Source: Rhizobium laguerreae (GTDB lineage: Bacteria > Pseudomonadota > Alphaproteobacteria > Rhizobiales > Rhizobiaceae). Taken from it: a stretch of DNA of 64,000 bases. Under the pieces are notes generated by a model. That model had not been told where the DNA came from, did no database searches, and worked only from the letters and a program-made list of their open reading frames with translations. Made by a program: the position numbers and the translations under genes. The DNA lies in NCBI RefSeq assembly GCF_002008165.1, contig NZ_MRDM01000030.1, positions 489,073 through 553,072 of the forward strand, read 5' to 3'. Below are positions 43,372 to 52,286 of this stretch, one piece after another. The first letter of the stretch is position 1. Every line of letters begins with the position of its first letter.

Positions 43372-45117
43372 ATGACCCCCGATTTGCAGCAGCGCTTCTC
43401 GAATCTCGGCGAGAACGATATCGACGTTTTGATCATCGGGGCGGGCATCAACGGTGCCGGCCTGTTCCGCGACCTCTCGCTACAGGGTGTCAATTGCCTG
43501 ATCGTCGACAAGGCCGACTTTGCCTCCGGCACGAGCGCCGCACCATCGCGGCTCATTCACGGCGGCCTGAAATATCTGGAAACGGGTGAGTTCGGACTGG
43601 TTGCGCAGTCGACGCTTGAGCGCAACCTCCTGCTCAAGAACGCGCCGCATTGCGTCGAGCCGCTGCCGACCTTCATTCCGGTCTTTTCCTGGACACGCGG
43701 AATCTGGGCAGCGATCCGGACGCTCTTCGGGTCGAAGACGGCGCCGCGCAGCCGTGGTGCGGTTCTCATCAAGATCGGGCTTCGGCTCTACGACTTCTTC
43801 GGTTCGCGCGACCAGGTCATGCCGCGCCACCGGCTGATCCTGAAGAAACAGGCGCGCAAGGAAATGCCGCATATTACGCCTGCCATCGTCGCCGGCGGCA
43901 TCTATTACGATGCCAAGATCAGCAGGCCGGAGCGGCTCGTCTATGAGCTCGTGCGTGATGGTCTCGACGCGAATGCGGGGAGCCTCGCGGCGAATTTCGC
44001 GACACTGGCCGCCGTTTCAGACGGGCGTTTGACCTTCCGGCAGCCTGATGGTCGCGAGTTCGGCGTCGCTCCCAAGCTGGTCGTCAATGCGGCAGGTCCT
44101 TGGATCGATCACGTCAACACGTTGCTCGGCGCTCCATCGCACCTGATCGGCGGCACGAAGGGTTCCCACATCCTGCTTGACCATCCCGAATTGGTGCGAA
44201 GCCTCAACGGCCACATGATCTATTTCGAGGCCGACGACGGCCGCATCTGCCTGGTCTACGACTATCTCGGGCTGGCGCTGGTCGGCTCGACCGACATTCC
44301 CGCGGATGATCCGGACAACGTCTCCTGCGAAGAGCCCGAAACGGAGTATTTCCTCGAAAGCGTCCGCTCGCTGCTGCCGACGCTGCGCTTCGATCACAAC
44401 CAGATCGTTTACAGCTATAGTGGCATCCGCCCGCTACCTGCATCGGATGCGACCGTACCAGGGCTGATCAGCCGCGATCACTCCGCGCCGGTGAAGGAGC
44501 CAGAGGACGGCAGACCTTTTCCGATCATTTCGCTGGTGGGAGGCAAGTGGACGACATTCCGCGGCTTTGCGGAAGAGGTCGCCGACACCATTCTCGCCCG
44601 GCTGCAGCGCAGCCGCAGCCAGTCGACGCGCTATCTCGCGATCGGCGGCGGCAAGGCCTTTCCGGCTGAGGCCAAGCAACGTAACGCCTGGATCAGGGAT
44701 ATGGCGTCACGCAGCGGCGTTGTTGCCGAGCGAGCTGACGAACTGCTCGGCCGCTACGGCACGACGGCTGTGGCCCTGCTTTCTTCCCCCTCAAGCTATT
44801 CCGACGAACAGCGCCTGACCGGTGCGTCGCGTTACAGTTTCCGGGAGATCGACTGGATCGCCCGGAACGAACTCGCCGTCCACCTGTCGGACATCGTGAT
44901 GCGCCGCACGACGCTTGCGATCGAGGGCCGGTTGACGCTGGAAGGCCTGCGGGAAATCGCCGGCGTTGTCGGGGCGGCGCTCGATTGGAATGCCGAACGA
45001 ACGGCAAGCGAAATCGAGGATGTTGTCAGCCAGCTGAGCCGCTTCCACGGCCAAGCACTGACGGGCGGACCTGTCGCCGCCGAGCCGGAAAAGGCACCCC
45101 GCCCGGCCTCGGGCTAG
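43372..45117 (+). CDS. FAD-dependent GlpD-like polyol-phosphate dehydrogenase
   Basis: 581 residues from ATG 43372, where an AGGA box lies 8 bases upstream; ATG 43366 is too close to it. N-terminal FAD site LIIGAGINGAGLFRDLS, then FASGTSAAPSRLIHGGLKYLE, LVVNAAGPWIDHVN, GGTKGSHILLDHPE, and VGGKWTTFRGFAEEV. The C-terminal domain is much longer than in EryB and similar to glycerol-3-phosphate dehydrogenases. It would oxidise a polyol phosphate, perhaps glycerol 3-phosphate or a C4-C5 polyol phosphate, to the ketose phosphate. It is co-directional with the kinase. The convergent aldolase gene begins 8 bases after its stop (last codon facing). Confidence 0.88.
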   Translation: MTPDLQQRFSNLGENDIDVLIIGAGINGAGLFRDLSLQGVNCLIVDKADFASGTSAAPSRLIHGGLKYLETGEFGLVAQSTLERNLLLKNAPHCVEPLPTFIPVFSWTRGIWAAIRTLFGSKTAPRSRGAVLIKIGLRLYDFFGSRDQVMPRHRLILKKQARKEMPHITPAIVAGGIYYDAKISRPERLVYELVRDGLDANAGSLAANFATLAAVSDGRLTFRQPDGREFGVAPKLVVNAAGPWIDHVNTLLGAPSHLIGGTKGSHILLDHPELVRSLNGHMIYFEADDGRICLVYDYLGLALVGSTDIPADDPDNVSCEEPETEYFLESVRSLLPTLRFDHNQIVYSYSGIRPLPASDATVPGLISRDHSAPVKEPEDGRPFPIISLVGGKWTTFRGFAEEVADTILARLQRSRSQSTRYLAIGGGKAFPAEAKQRNAWIRDMASRSGVVAERADELLGRYGTTAVALLSSPSSYSDEQRLTGASRYSFREIDWIARNELAVHLSDIVMRRTTLAIEGRLTLEGLREIAGVVGAALDWNAERTASEIEDVVSQLSRFHGQALTGGPVAAEPEKAPRPASG

Positions 45118-45124
45118 CCCAGTT

Positions 45125-46189
45125 TCAGGAGAAAGCCGGATCGAGTGAACCGGACTTGTAACGCTTCGCCATTTCCGCAACGGGAAGGGGCGTGATGCGG
45201 CCCGCCATACCGGCCGTGCCGAACTGTTCGAAGCGCTCCTTGCAGAGCTTGGTCAGCGCCGTCATTGCCGGCTTCAGATATTTGCGCGGGTCGAACTCGC
45301 TCGGGTCCTCCTGCAGCACGCGGCGGATTTGACCGGTCATCGCCATTCTGCCATCGGTATCGATGTTGACCTTGCGCACACCGTTCTTGATGCCGCGCTG
45401 AATTTCCTCGACCGGCACTCCCCATGTCGGCTTCATCTGACCGCCATATTTGTTGATGATCTCCTGCAGCTCGATCGGGACCGAGGACGAGCCATGCATG
45501 ACGAGATGCGTGTTCGGGAGCTTGCGGTGAATTTCTTCGATGACGTTCATCGCCAGCACCGAACCGTCCGGCTTGCGGGTGAACTTGTAAGCGCCATGCG
45601 ATGTGCCCATCGCTATAGCGAGCGCATCGACCTTGGTTTCGCGCACGAACTTCACGGCTTCGTCCGGATCGGTCAGCAGCTGGTCATGCGAAAGCTTGCC
45701 CTCGGCGCCGTGGCCGTCCTCGGCCTCGCCCATGCCGGTCTCCAGGGAACCGAGAACGCCGAGTTCGCCTTCCACCGAGATGCCGCCGAAATGCGCCATA
45801 TCGGTCACCATCTTGGTGACGCCGACATTATAGGCCCAGTCGGCGGGCGTCTTGGCGTCCGCCTTCAGCGAACCATCCATCATCACCGAGGTGAAGCCCG
45901 CCTGGATCGCCGTCATGCAATTGGAGGGATCGTTGCCGTGATCGAGATGCACGCAGACAGGAATATGCGGATAGATTTCGACGACGGCATCCATCATGTG
46001 CTTCAACATGATGTCATGGGCATAGGCGCGGGCTCCGCGCGACGCCTGCATGATAACCGGCGCATGACACGCGTCGGCGGCTTCCATGATGGCGAGCGCC
46101 TGCTCCATATTGTTGATGTTGAAAGCGGGAACGCCGTAGCCTTCCTCCGCAGCATGGTCGAGCAGTTGCCTCAGCGTAATGCGTGCCAT
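45125..46189 (-). CDS. fba: Class II fructose-bisphosphate aldolase
   Basis: 354 residues from ATG 46189; longer frames have no ribosome binding site. Class II zinc-dependent aldolase: the zinc-binding CVHLDHGNDPSNC, the SVEGELGVLGSLETGMGE segment, and the phosphate and metal site at LAIAMGTSHGAYKF and VMHGSSSVP. It cleaves ketose bisphosphates or related ketose phosphates to dihydroxyacetone phosphate plus an aldehyde. Here it is convergent with the polyol dehydrogenase gene, so it may split a ketose 1-phosphate made there. Fructose-bisphosphate, tagatose-bisphosphate or other specificity cannot be read from the motifs alone. Confidence 0.85.
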   Translation of the reverse strand: MARITLRQLLDHAAEEGYGVPAFNINNMEQALAIMEAADACHAPVIMQASRGARAYAHDIMLKHMMDAVVEIYPHIPVCVHLDHGNDPSNCMTAIQAGFTSVMMDGSLKADAKTPADWAYNVGVTKMVTDMAHFGGISVEGELGVLGSLETGMGEAEDGHGAEGKLSHDQLLTDPDEAVKFVRETKVDALAIAMGTSHGAYKFTRKPDGSVLAMNVIEEIHRKLPNTHLVMHGSSSVPIELQEIINKYGGQMKPTWGVPVEEIQRGIKNGVRKVNIDTDGRMAMTGQIRRVLQEDPSEFDPRKYLKPAMTALTKLCKERFEQFGTAGMAGRITPLPVAEMAKRYKSGSLDPAFS

Positions 46190-46550
46190 CCAAGATTCCC
46201 CCATATCGATGGTCGATCGAAACGCCGCCATCTCTTCGAAACTAGAGCCCAGGCGCGAGCCGTTCAAGCGTCTTATTTTAATAGGCAAAATGGCATAGGA
46301 GGATGAATGTAACAAGCAATAATAACAATATCACAACGAGTATGATATTTCTCAGCAGTCATTTCGTACCCACAAGCCGAAAGAAATTCCAACATTTGCT
46401 GAAGAGATGGGGCGCATGGTCTTGCCGGCGGTGGCGAGAGCTCTTCAGCCGGGCACCCCTGTGGCCGCTGCGGTTGTGACTTATGGACGACCAGCATCAG
46501 CCTCGACTTAAGGCTGATGCAACCGAATGGGCGATATCCGGCAACTGGGG
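46190..46550. other. Intergenic region with one hairpin
   Basis: 361 bases between the aldolase start and the next co-directional gene's stop. A 10-bp perfect stem (46494-46503 with 46511-46520) with a 7-base loop lies 31 bases beyond the stop of the epimerase gene and probably terminates the ABC-epimerase operon. The rest is AT-rich near 46260-46360 and must contain the aldolase promoter, which I could not place. Confidence 0.5.
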
Positions 46551-47399
46551 TCAGATCAGACCGTATTGTTCCGCCTTATTGCGTAGGAACGGCAGGCCTT
46601 TGCCCATGACCTCTTCCATATCGCGTGCAACGGGGCGCCAGACGGCCAGGCCATAGGCGACCTCAACCGGCATGTTGATGAAGCTTTCCATCGCAAGCCC
46701 GCCCTTGAATCCGATTGCGGCAAGCGCGGCATAGATCGCATCCCACGGGATGTTGCCGTAGCCCGGCGTGCCGCGGTCGCTTTCGGAAAGATGGATGTAC
46801 TTTAGGTGATCGCGGGCGATCAGGATGCCGTTTGCCGCACCCTTTTCCTCGATATTCATGTGGTAGGTGTCGAGGTGAACGAAGATGTTGTCGGCGCCGA
46901 CACGCTCCACCATGTCGACGGCCTGCTGCGCCGAATTGATCAGGTGGTTCTCATAGCGGTTCACGGCCTCGACACCGAGCTGGATGCCGTACTTCCTCGC
47001 ATGTTTTGCCGCCGCGTCGAGCACTTTGGCGATGTTGTCGTATTCGCCTTGCGTCGGCGGCACGCCGGTACGCTCGCCGATGCCGCCGAAGATGACGCCG
47101 GACAGAGCTTCCGCGTTCATTTCCGCAGTCTTTTCGATCGCGACCTTCAGATGCTCGATCGCCGCATCCGGGCGAACGGATGCCCAGGCATGTTCCGGCA
47201 GGCCGAGCGAGCAGACGGCGCGCAGCTTGTGCTTTTCGAGCAGGTCGCGGGTGTGTTTGGTATCTACAGCCGGCGCATTGAGCAGCGCGATCTCGATGAA
47301 GTCCATTTTGTAATGCACGGCTCCGGCAATCGCCTTCTCGGCGCCTGCGCGATCCCAGTTCATGGTCCACATGCTGGTGTGAACGCCGAAACCTTCCAT
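46551..47399 (-). CDS. Sugar (phosphate) isomerase/epimerase, D-tagatose 3-epimerase-like
   Basis: 282 residues from ATG 47399. TIM barrel of the AP endonuclease-2 class, closest by eye to D-tagatose/D-psicose 3-epimerases. Metal ligands appear in the usual four spots: Glu in GVEAVNRYENHLIN, Asp and His in HLDTYHMNIEE, His near KYIHLSESDRG with a following GTPGYGNIPWD, and the last Glu in AMESFINMP. It would epimerise a ketose at C3. It is the last gene of an operon with a ribose-type ABC importer, so it acts on the imported sugar or its oxidation product. The exact ketose is unknown. Confidence 0.82.
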   Translation of the reverse strand: MEGFGVHTSMWTMNWDRAGAEKAIAGAVHYKMDFIEIALLNAPAVDTKHTRDLLEKHKLRAVCSLGLPEHAWASVRPDAAIEHLKVAIEKTAEMNAEALSGVIFGGIGERTGVPPTQGEYDNIAKVLDAAAKHARKYGIQLGVEAVNRYENHLINSAQQAVDMVERVGADNIFVHLDTYHMNIEEKGAANGILIARDHLKYIHLSESDRGTPGYGNIPWDAIYAALAAIGFKGGLAMESFINMPVEVAYGLAVWRPVARDMEEVMGKGLPFLRNKAEQYGLI

Positions 47400-47410
47400 G
47401 GTCGTATCTC

Positions 47411-48397
47411 CTATTTCACGATTCTGATGAACTTGGCCGAGAGCCATCGCAGCACCATCACGACGATGAGCAGGATGCCCCAGACGGCAGTGGTGAGATG
47501 CTGGTTGGCGCCGAGCAGGTTGAGCCCCGAAGAGAGGAGCTGCAGCACGATGAGCGCCACGAAAACGGGCAGGACGCGGCCGAAGCCGCCGAAAGGATTG
47601 ATGCCGCCGAGAAAGCAGGCGAGCACGGTGATCAGCAGATAGGACTCACCGTGGCCGACGCGCACCGAATTGAAGCGCGCAAGCATGATGATGCCGGCAA
47701 CCGCCGCCATCACGCCGGAAAGCATGTAGACCAGCACCAGGACCTTGCGGGTGTTGATGCCGGAATAGCGGGCAGACTCGATATTGGAGCCGATCATGTA
47801 GGTGGAAAAGCCGAGCTTGGAGCGCGAGAGCAGGATGTGGCTGGCGATCACGCAGGCGATCAGGATCAACAAAGGTACCGGGATGCCGAGGATGCTGCCG
47901 TGGCCGATCGGAGCGATGAAGGTGGGGAAGCCCGAAATATCGCCGCCGCGTGTCAGGAACTCGCCGAGGCCGCGCAGGAAGATCATCATCGACAGCGAAA
48001 CGAGGATCGGATGGGCGCGGGTAAAGGCGATGACCAGGCCCATGACCAGGCCGCTTGCCGCGCCGACGGCGAGCGCCAGAGCCGAGCCGAGCAGGAAGGC
48101 GCCCGGGCCGGCATCGATGCCGCCATTGGCCTGCAGCGTCCAGGCGAGCGTCAGGCCGGCGATGTTGGCGGTGAAGGTGATCGCAAGGTTGAGGCCGCCG
48201 GTGAGGATCGGCATCAGCATGGCAAGCGTCAGGATGCCAAGCTCGGGAAGCTGAAAGGCGACCGATCCGAAGGTCGCGCTCGTGAGGAAATGCGGCGAGG
48301 CGACACCGAAGACGATCAGCACGGCCGCCAGTGCGGCGAGGGGACCGGCCATGTCGGCCCCGAAGATGGCGTTGAAGCGGGCGGCGAGCGCGTTCAT
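47411..48397 (-). CDS. Sugar ABC transporter permease (CUT2)
   Basis: 328 residues from ATG 48397, directly overlapping the upstream permease stop by one base. About nine membrane segments, RbsC-like: ALIVFGVASPHFLTSATFG, MLMPILTGGLNLAITF, and SARYSGINTRKVLVLVYMLSG-like loop. GGINPFGGFGRVLPVF is the diagnostic cytoplasmic/membrane turn. Two permeases instead of one in this system suggest a heterodimeric channel. Placed 12 bases before the epimerase gene. Confidence 0.9.
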   Translation of the reverse strand: MNALAARFNAIFGADMAGPLAALAAVLIVFGVASPHFLTSATFGSVAFQLPELGILTLAMLMPILTGGLNLAITFTANIAGLTLAWTLQANGGIDAGPGAFLLGSALALAVGAASGLVMGLVIAFTRAHPILVSLSMMIFLRGLGEFLTRGGDISGFPTFIAPIGHGSILGIPVPLLILIACVIASHILLSRSKLGFSTYMIGSNIESARYSGINTRKVLVLVYMLSGVMAAVAGIIMLARFNSVRVGHGESYLLITVLACFLGGINPFGGFGRVLPVFVALIVLQLLSSGLNLLGANQHLTTAVWGILLIVVMVLRWLSAKFIRIVK

Positions 48398-49425
48398 CAG
48401 CTCTCTCCCCTGTCTGCAGGCCTGTCGCCGGTCAATTTGCGAGTCGCAAATACCGGCACCAGATTGCCGATGCGGGCGCTCGACAAGGTGATCGCAACGA
48501 GGATGATCGCGCCGACGATCATCTTGAAGGCGAAGGGCGAGACGCCCATCAGGTTGAGGCCGTTCTGGGTGATCGAGACGAGCAGCACGCCCAGCACGCA
48601 ACCGAGCACCGAGCCCTTGCCGCCGCCCAGCCGCGCGCCGCCGAGTACCACCGCAGCCAGGACATCGAGCTCGCGGCCATAAAGTGCATTCGGCACGACC
48701 TCCTGCGCATAATGCGCCTGCATGAGACCGGCGATGCCTGCCATCAATCCAAGCCAACCGAAGGCGATGAACTGCATGGCGCCGATATTGATGCCGAAGC
48801 GGCGCGCCCCTTCCGGATTGTCGCCAAAGGCATAGAGCTGCCGGCCGGTGGTCGTGCGGGTAATGAAGAGCCAGGTGGCGAGCGTGCAGACGGCCATGAC
48901 GACAACCGGCAAGGTGATCTCAGCCCAGCTCCCATCGGCCATTTCGCGCTCGTAGATGATGACGCGGGTCGTCAGCCAGTCGGGCAGATTGTAGATCGAC
49001 ACGCCCTTGGTGAAGAACATCAGCAGGCCGAAATAGACGTTGAAGGTCGCGATCGTCGCGACGATCGAGATGATCCGGAAGCGGTGGATCAGGAAGGCGT
49101 TGATCATCCCGAGCACCATGCCGATACCGGCCGCGATCAGCAGACCGGACACCCAGCCGCCCCCGCCGATCCGCTCAAGCGCCAGTGCAGTGACATATTG
49201 CACGATCGAGGCGGCGACGGCGAAGGAGATGTCGATGCCGCCTGATATCAGCACCACGAGCAGGCCGACGGCGAAGATGATATTGACCGCGCTGATGTTG
49301 AGCAGGTCGAACCCATTGCCGAGCGTGATGAAGCGGTCGGTCGTAAAAGCCAGGACAATGCTCATCGCGATGATGACGGCAAACAGCACGAATTCCGTCG
49401 TATAGGCCAGGAACAGCTTACGCAT
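48397..49425 (-). CDS. Sugar ABC transporter permease (CUT2)
   Basis: 342 residues with about ten membrane segments. RbsC-like: VLISGGIDISFAVAASIV, FRIISIVATIATFNVYFG, and the ATPase-contact loop FGDNPEGARRFGINIGAM, followed by AVVLGGARLGGGKGSVLGC. It pairs with the downstream permease and overlaps the ATPase stop by eight bases. Together with the next gene it forms the channel for an unidentified sugar or polyol. Confidence 0.9.
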   Translation of the reverse strand: MRKLFLAYTTEFVLFAVIIAMSIVLAFTTDRFITLGNGFDLLNISAVNIIFAVGLLVVLISGGIDISFAVAASIVQYVTALALERIGGGGWVSGLLIAAGIGMVLGMINAFLIHRFRIISIVATIATFNVYFGLLMFFTKGVSIYNLPDWLTTRVIIYEREMADGSWAEITLPVVVMAVCTLATWLFITRTTTGRQLYAFGDNPEGARRFGINIGAMQFIAFGWLGLMAGIAGLMQAHYAQEVVPNALYGRELDVLAAVVLGGARLGGGKGSVLGCVLGVLLVSITQNGLNLMGVSPFAFKMIVGAIILVAITLSSARIGNLVPVFATRKLTGDRPADRGES

Positions 49426-50932
49426 AAACCGTCGCCTCCAGGTCCTTCAGTGTGGTCGCGCGCGGATCGTACCAGCCGGCCATGTGGCCCTTTTCCATAT
49501 GGATGATCCGATCGGCGTTGAAATAGACCTCCGGCACCTCGTCCGAGATGAGGATGATCGCAAGCCCCGCCTCGGCAAGGCGCGCTACGATTTCGAAGAT
49601 GCCGGCGCGGGCGCCGACATCGACGCCCACCGTGGGCGCATCGAGGATCAGCACCTTTGGATCGGTGGCGAGCCATTTGGCAATGGCGACGCGCTGCTGG
49701 TTCCCGCCCGAAAGCGTCGAGATCGCATCGTCCTGCCTGCCGATCCTAACGCCGAGATCGGCGATCCAGCGCGCGACGAGCGAACGCTTCTTTTCAGGCG
49801 AAATGAGCCGGCCGCTCAGGATGCGGTTGAGCGAGGCCATGACCAGATTGTCGGCGATGGATTGCGGCTGGTTGAGACCGAGCGAAAGGCGGTCTTCGGA
49901 GAGATAGGCGACACCTGATGTGATCGCCTCGCGGTTGGAGGCAAAGCGCACCGGCTTTCCCTCCAACACGATCGTTCCGGAGGCGGGCCGGCGCATGCCG
50001 AACAGCGTGAGGGCAAGTTCGGTGCGCCCGGAGCCAAGCAGGCCGGTGATCCCGAGCGTCTCGCCACGGCGCAGATCAAAGGAGATGTCCTCGAACTCGC
50101 CAGGCCGGGAAAGCTTGCTGACAGAAAGCACGACCGGGTTCTGCGATACGTCGCGGGCGACTACATTCTGGTCGAAGGTGCGCCCGGTCATCAGCTCGGT
50201 GATCTTAGACTGGGTCATGCCCTCCACCGGATAGACCCCGACCAGCGCGCCATCGCGCAGCACGGTGATGCGCGAGGAGATTTCCAGCACCTCCGCAAGA
50301 CGATGGCTGACGAAGACCACGGCAACGCCCGAGGCCGACAGCGTGCGCACGATCGCCAGCAGATGATCGGTCTCCGACTGGGTGAGGGAGGCGGTCGGCT
50401 CGTCCATGAAGACGATCCGGGCCTCTCCGACCAGCGCGCGGGCAATGGCGACGATCTGGCGCTGAGCGATGGCGAAATCCTTAAGGGGTCTGTCGACGTC
50501 GAGGGTGACGCCGAGGCGGGCGAGTGCTTCCTCGGCTATTCCGCGGATCGCGGCATAATTGACGAAGCGCGGGCGCGAACCGGAAAGGGTCTGGAAGGCG
50601 ATATTCTCAGCCACGCTCATTTCCGGAAAGAGCGCGAGATCCTGCCAGATGATCTGGATGCCGCGGGACTGGGCCATGCCTGGCGTCATGTGGGATATCG
50701 TCTCACCGTCGAAGACGATCTCGGCGCCGTCAGCAGGCCGATAGACGCCGGAGATCACCTTGATCAGCGTGCTCTTGCCGGAGCCATTTTCGCCGGCCAG
50801 GCAATGCACTTCGCCGGGCAAGACTTCGAAGGAGACGTCTTTGAGCGCCTTGACACCGCCGAATGTCATGTTGATGCCGCGAAGCGAAAGAAGCGGCGTG
50901 GCCTTCACACCATCATCCGTTGCTGTGTTCAT
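49418..50932 (-). CDS. Sugar ABC transporter ATP-binding protein (CUT2, two-domain)
   Basis: 504 residues. First domain: Walker A GENGSGKST, signature variant IAQRQIVAIARAL and Walker B IVFMDEPTASL. Second domain: degenerate Walker A GLLGSGRTE, signature LSGGNQQRVAIAKWL and VLILDAPTVGVDVGAR, where Ala replaces the usual Glu after Asp (DAP in place of DEP). This agrees with one active site in CUT2 ATPases. It overlaps the first permease by eight bases. Operon order SBP, ATPase, permease, permease, epimerase. Confidence 0.92.
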   Translation of the reverse strand: MNTATDDGVKATPLLSLRGINMTFGGVKALKDVSFEVLPGEVHCLAGENGSGKSTLIKVISGVYRPADGAEIVFDGETISHMTPGMAQSRGIQIIWQDLALFPEMSVAENIAFQTLSGSRPRFVNYAAIRGIAEEALARLGVTLDVDRPLKDFAIAQRQIVAIARALVGEARIVFMDEPTASLTQSETDHLLAIVRTLSASGVAVVFVSHRLAEVLEISSRITVLRDGALVGVYPVEGMTQSKITELMTGRTFDQNVVARDVSQNPVVLSVSKLSRPGEFEDISFDLRRGETLGITGLLGSGRTELALTLFGMRRPASGTIVLEGKPVRFASNREAITSGVAYLSEDRLSLGLNQPQSIADNLVMASLNRILSGRLISPEKKRSLVARWIADLGVRIGRQDDAISTLSGGNQQRVAIAKWLATDPKVLILDAPTVGVDVGARAGIFEIVARLAEAGLAIILISDEVPEVYFNADRIIHMEKGHMAGWYDPRATTLKDLEATVYA

Positions 50933-51058
50933 GCCGGTTGCCCGTCCAGTCGAATGCCATAAAAGTCAAATGGTCCGGCCATGGCCGGATACCGCTCTCT
51001 TTCCCGAACGCCGGGCCGGTCGACATGGACCAGCCCGACACCCGGGGAGGGGGCCTCT

Positions 51059-52042
51059 TCAGAGGCCCATTGCGGCCAGGTCGTCGACCGTATCCTTGTT
51101 GATCGGCAGCAGTTGATCGACGATGATGTCGTTACCAACAGGCTTGATCACGCCGAGACCCGGAATGTCATCACCTTCCTTGACGCTCTCGCCCTTGATC
51201 AGGCGATCGGCGAGCGTGACGAAGACTTCGCCGGCCTGTTTCGGATTCCACATGAAGCCGCCCGATATCGCGTCGGCCTTGATCAGCTTCTGGCCCTGAC
51301 CGGGCGAGAACGGGCCGAGCACGAAGATTTTGCCCGTCTTGCGGCGTTCCTCGATGGCGCGCCCAGCGCCGATCGGACCCTGGCTGCCGAAGGCGAGGAA
51401 GCCGGTCAGATCCGGATGCGCGGCAATGAGATCGAGCGCCGTCGAGCGGCTCTTGTCGACGTCTTCCGCCACGCCGTAGCGCTCACCGACGAGCTTCATG
51501 TCCGGGTAATTCGCCTTGATATAGGCGATTGCGGCATCCGCCCAGGCGTTGTGCAGCGGCACGGTCAGCGAGCCGACGAAGACGGCATATTCGCCCTTGC
51601 CGCCCATTTTCTCGGCGAGCAGCTTGCCATGCGCTTCACCGAAGCCGGTGGCCGATGCGAGCTCGAAATTCCAGTCGGCGCCCTTCTGCGAGGGCGATTC
51701 ATGCGTAATGACCTTGATGCCGGCGGCCTGCGCCTTGGTCAGCACGGGCTCAAGCACCTTGGCATCGTTCGGAACCACGCCGATGACCTTGACGCCTTGG
51801 GCAATCAGATCCTCGATGGCGCGCACCTGCAGCGCCGGGTCGGCGCTGGTCGGGCCAATCATGAAGGCATCGACCCCCAGTTTCTGGCCCTGTTCCTTGA
51901 TCCCGGCTTCCATCGCGTTGAACCAGGGAATGCCGCCGATCTTGACGACAACGCCGACCTTCGGCGCGTCCTGCGCAAACGCGACCACCGCCCCGGCAAG
52001 CGACAGCGATGCGGCAAACGCCGCTACGATAAGGCTCCTCAT
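51059..52042 (-). CDS. Sugar ABC transporter substrate-binding protein (Peripla_BP_4)
   Basis: 327 residues from ATG 52042, which has the GAGGAGGAG box at the right distance; GTG 52048 lies too close. Sec signal: MRSLIVAAFAASLSLAGAVV with cleavage near AFA-QD. The mature part has GGIPWFNAMEAGIKEQGQKLG, FMIGPTSADPALQVRAIED, VITHESPSQKGADWNFELA, FLAFGSQGPIGAGRAIEE and the late GGFMWNPKQAGEVFVTL, typical of ribose/autoinducer-2-type binding proteins. First gene of the operon, reading away from the LacI gene. Confidence 0.9.
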   Translation of the reverse strand: MRSLIVAAFAASLSLAGAVVAFAQDAPKVGVVVKIGGIPWFNAMEAGIKEQGQKLGVDAFMIGPTSADPALQVRAIEDLIAQGVKVIGVVPNDAKVLEPVLTKAQAAGIKVITHESPSQKGADWNFELASATGFGEAHGKLLAEKMGGKGEYAVFVGSLTVPLHNAWADAAIAYIKANYPDMKLVGERYGVAEDVDKSRSTALDLIAAHPDLTGFLAFGSQGPIGAGRAIEERRKTGKIFVLGPFSPGQGQKLIKADAISGGFMWNPKQAGEVFVTLADRLIKGESVKEGDDIPGLGVIKPVGNDIIVDQLLPINKDTVDDLAAMGL

Positions 52043-52173
52043 CCTCACTCCTCCTCAAAGGTCGCTCATACGAACGACGACCACCGGCCGGTTTGCGGCA
52101 GGTTGTTCCTGATTGCTTCTTGGCGAGGGAATACCCTTGCCTCCCATCCCGCCTCCTCCGGCGAACCATCTTA

Positions 52174-52213
52174 GCACAATCGATCTTTCTTTTTTGCACA
52201 ATCGATGGTGCAA
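52174..52213. promoter_or_regulatory. Probable LacI-type operator pair in the SBP/regulator promoter region
   Basis: GCACAATCGAT occurs at 52174-52184 and at 52196-52206, 22 bases apart. The second copy is part of a palindrome, TTGCAC-N8-GTGCAA (52194-52213), with a CG centre, typical of LacI-family sites. It lies in the 240-base gap between the SBP start and the LacI-family gene. Two copies about two helical turns apart suggest cooperative binding. Confidence 0.6.
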
Positions 52214-52286
52214 TGACTATCGATCAAGGCGGGGCTTTCGTCAAGAGGGGTTTGTTTCTAAGGGAAGCGACAAAGGAAGGCGCGAT

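Noticed and set aside
47498..48682. A 394-codon frame antisense to the two permeases
   Set aside because: It is Glu/Arg/His-rich, low in hydrophobics and lies opposite clear membrane proteins.
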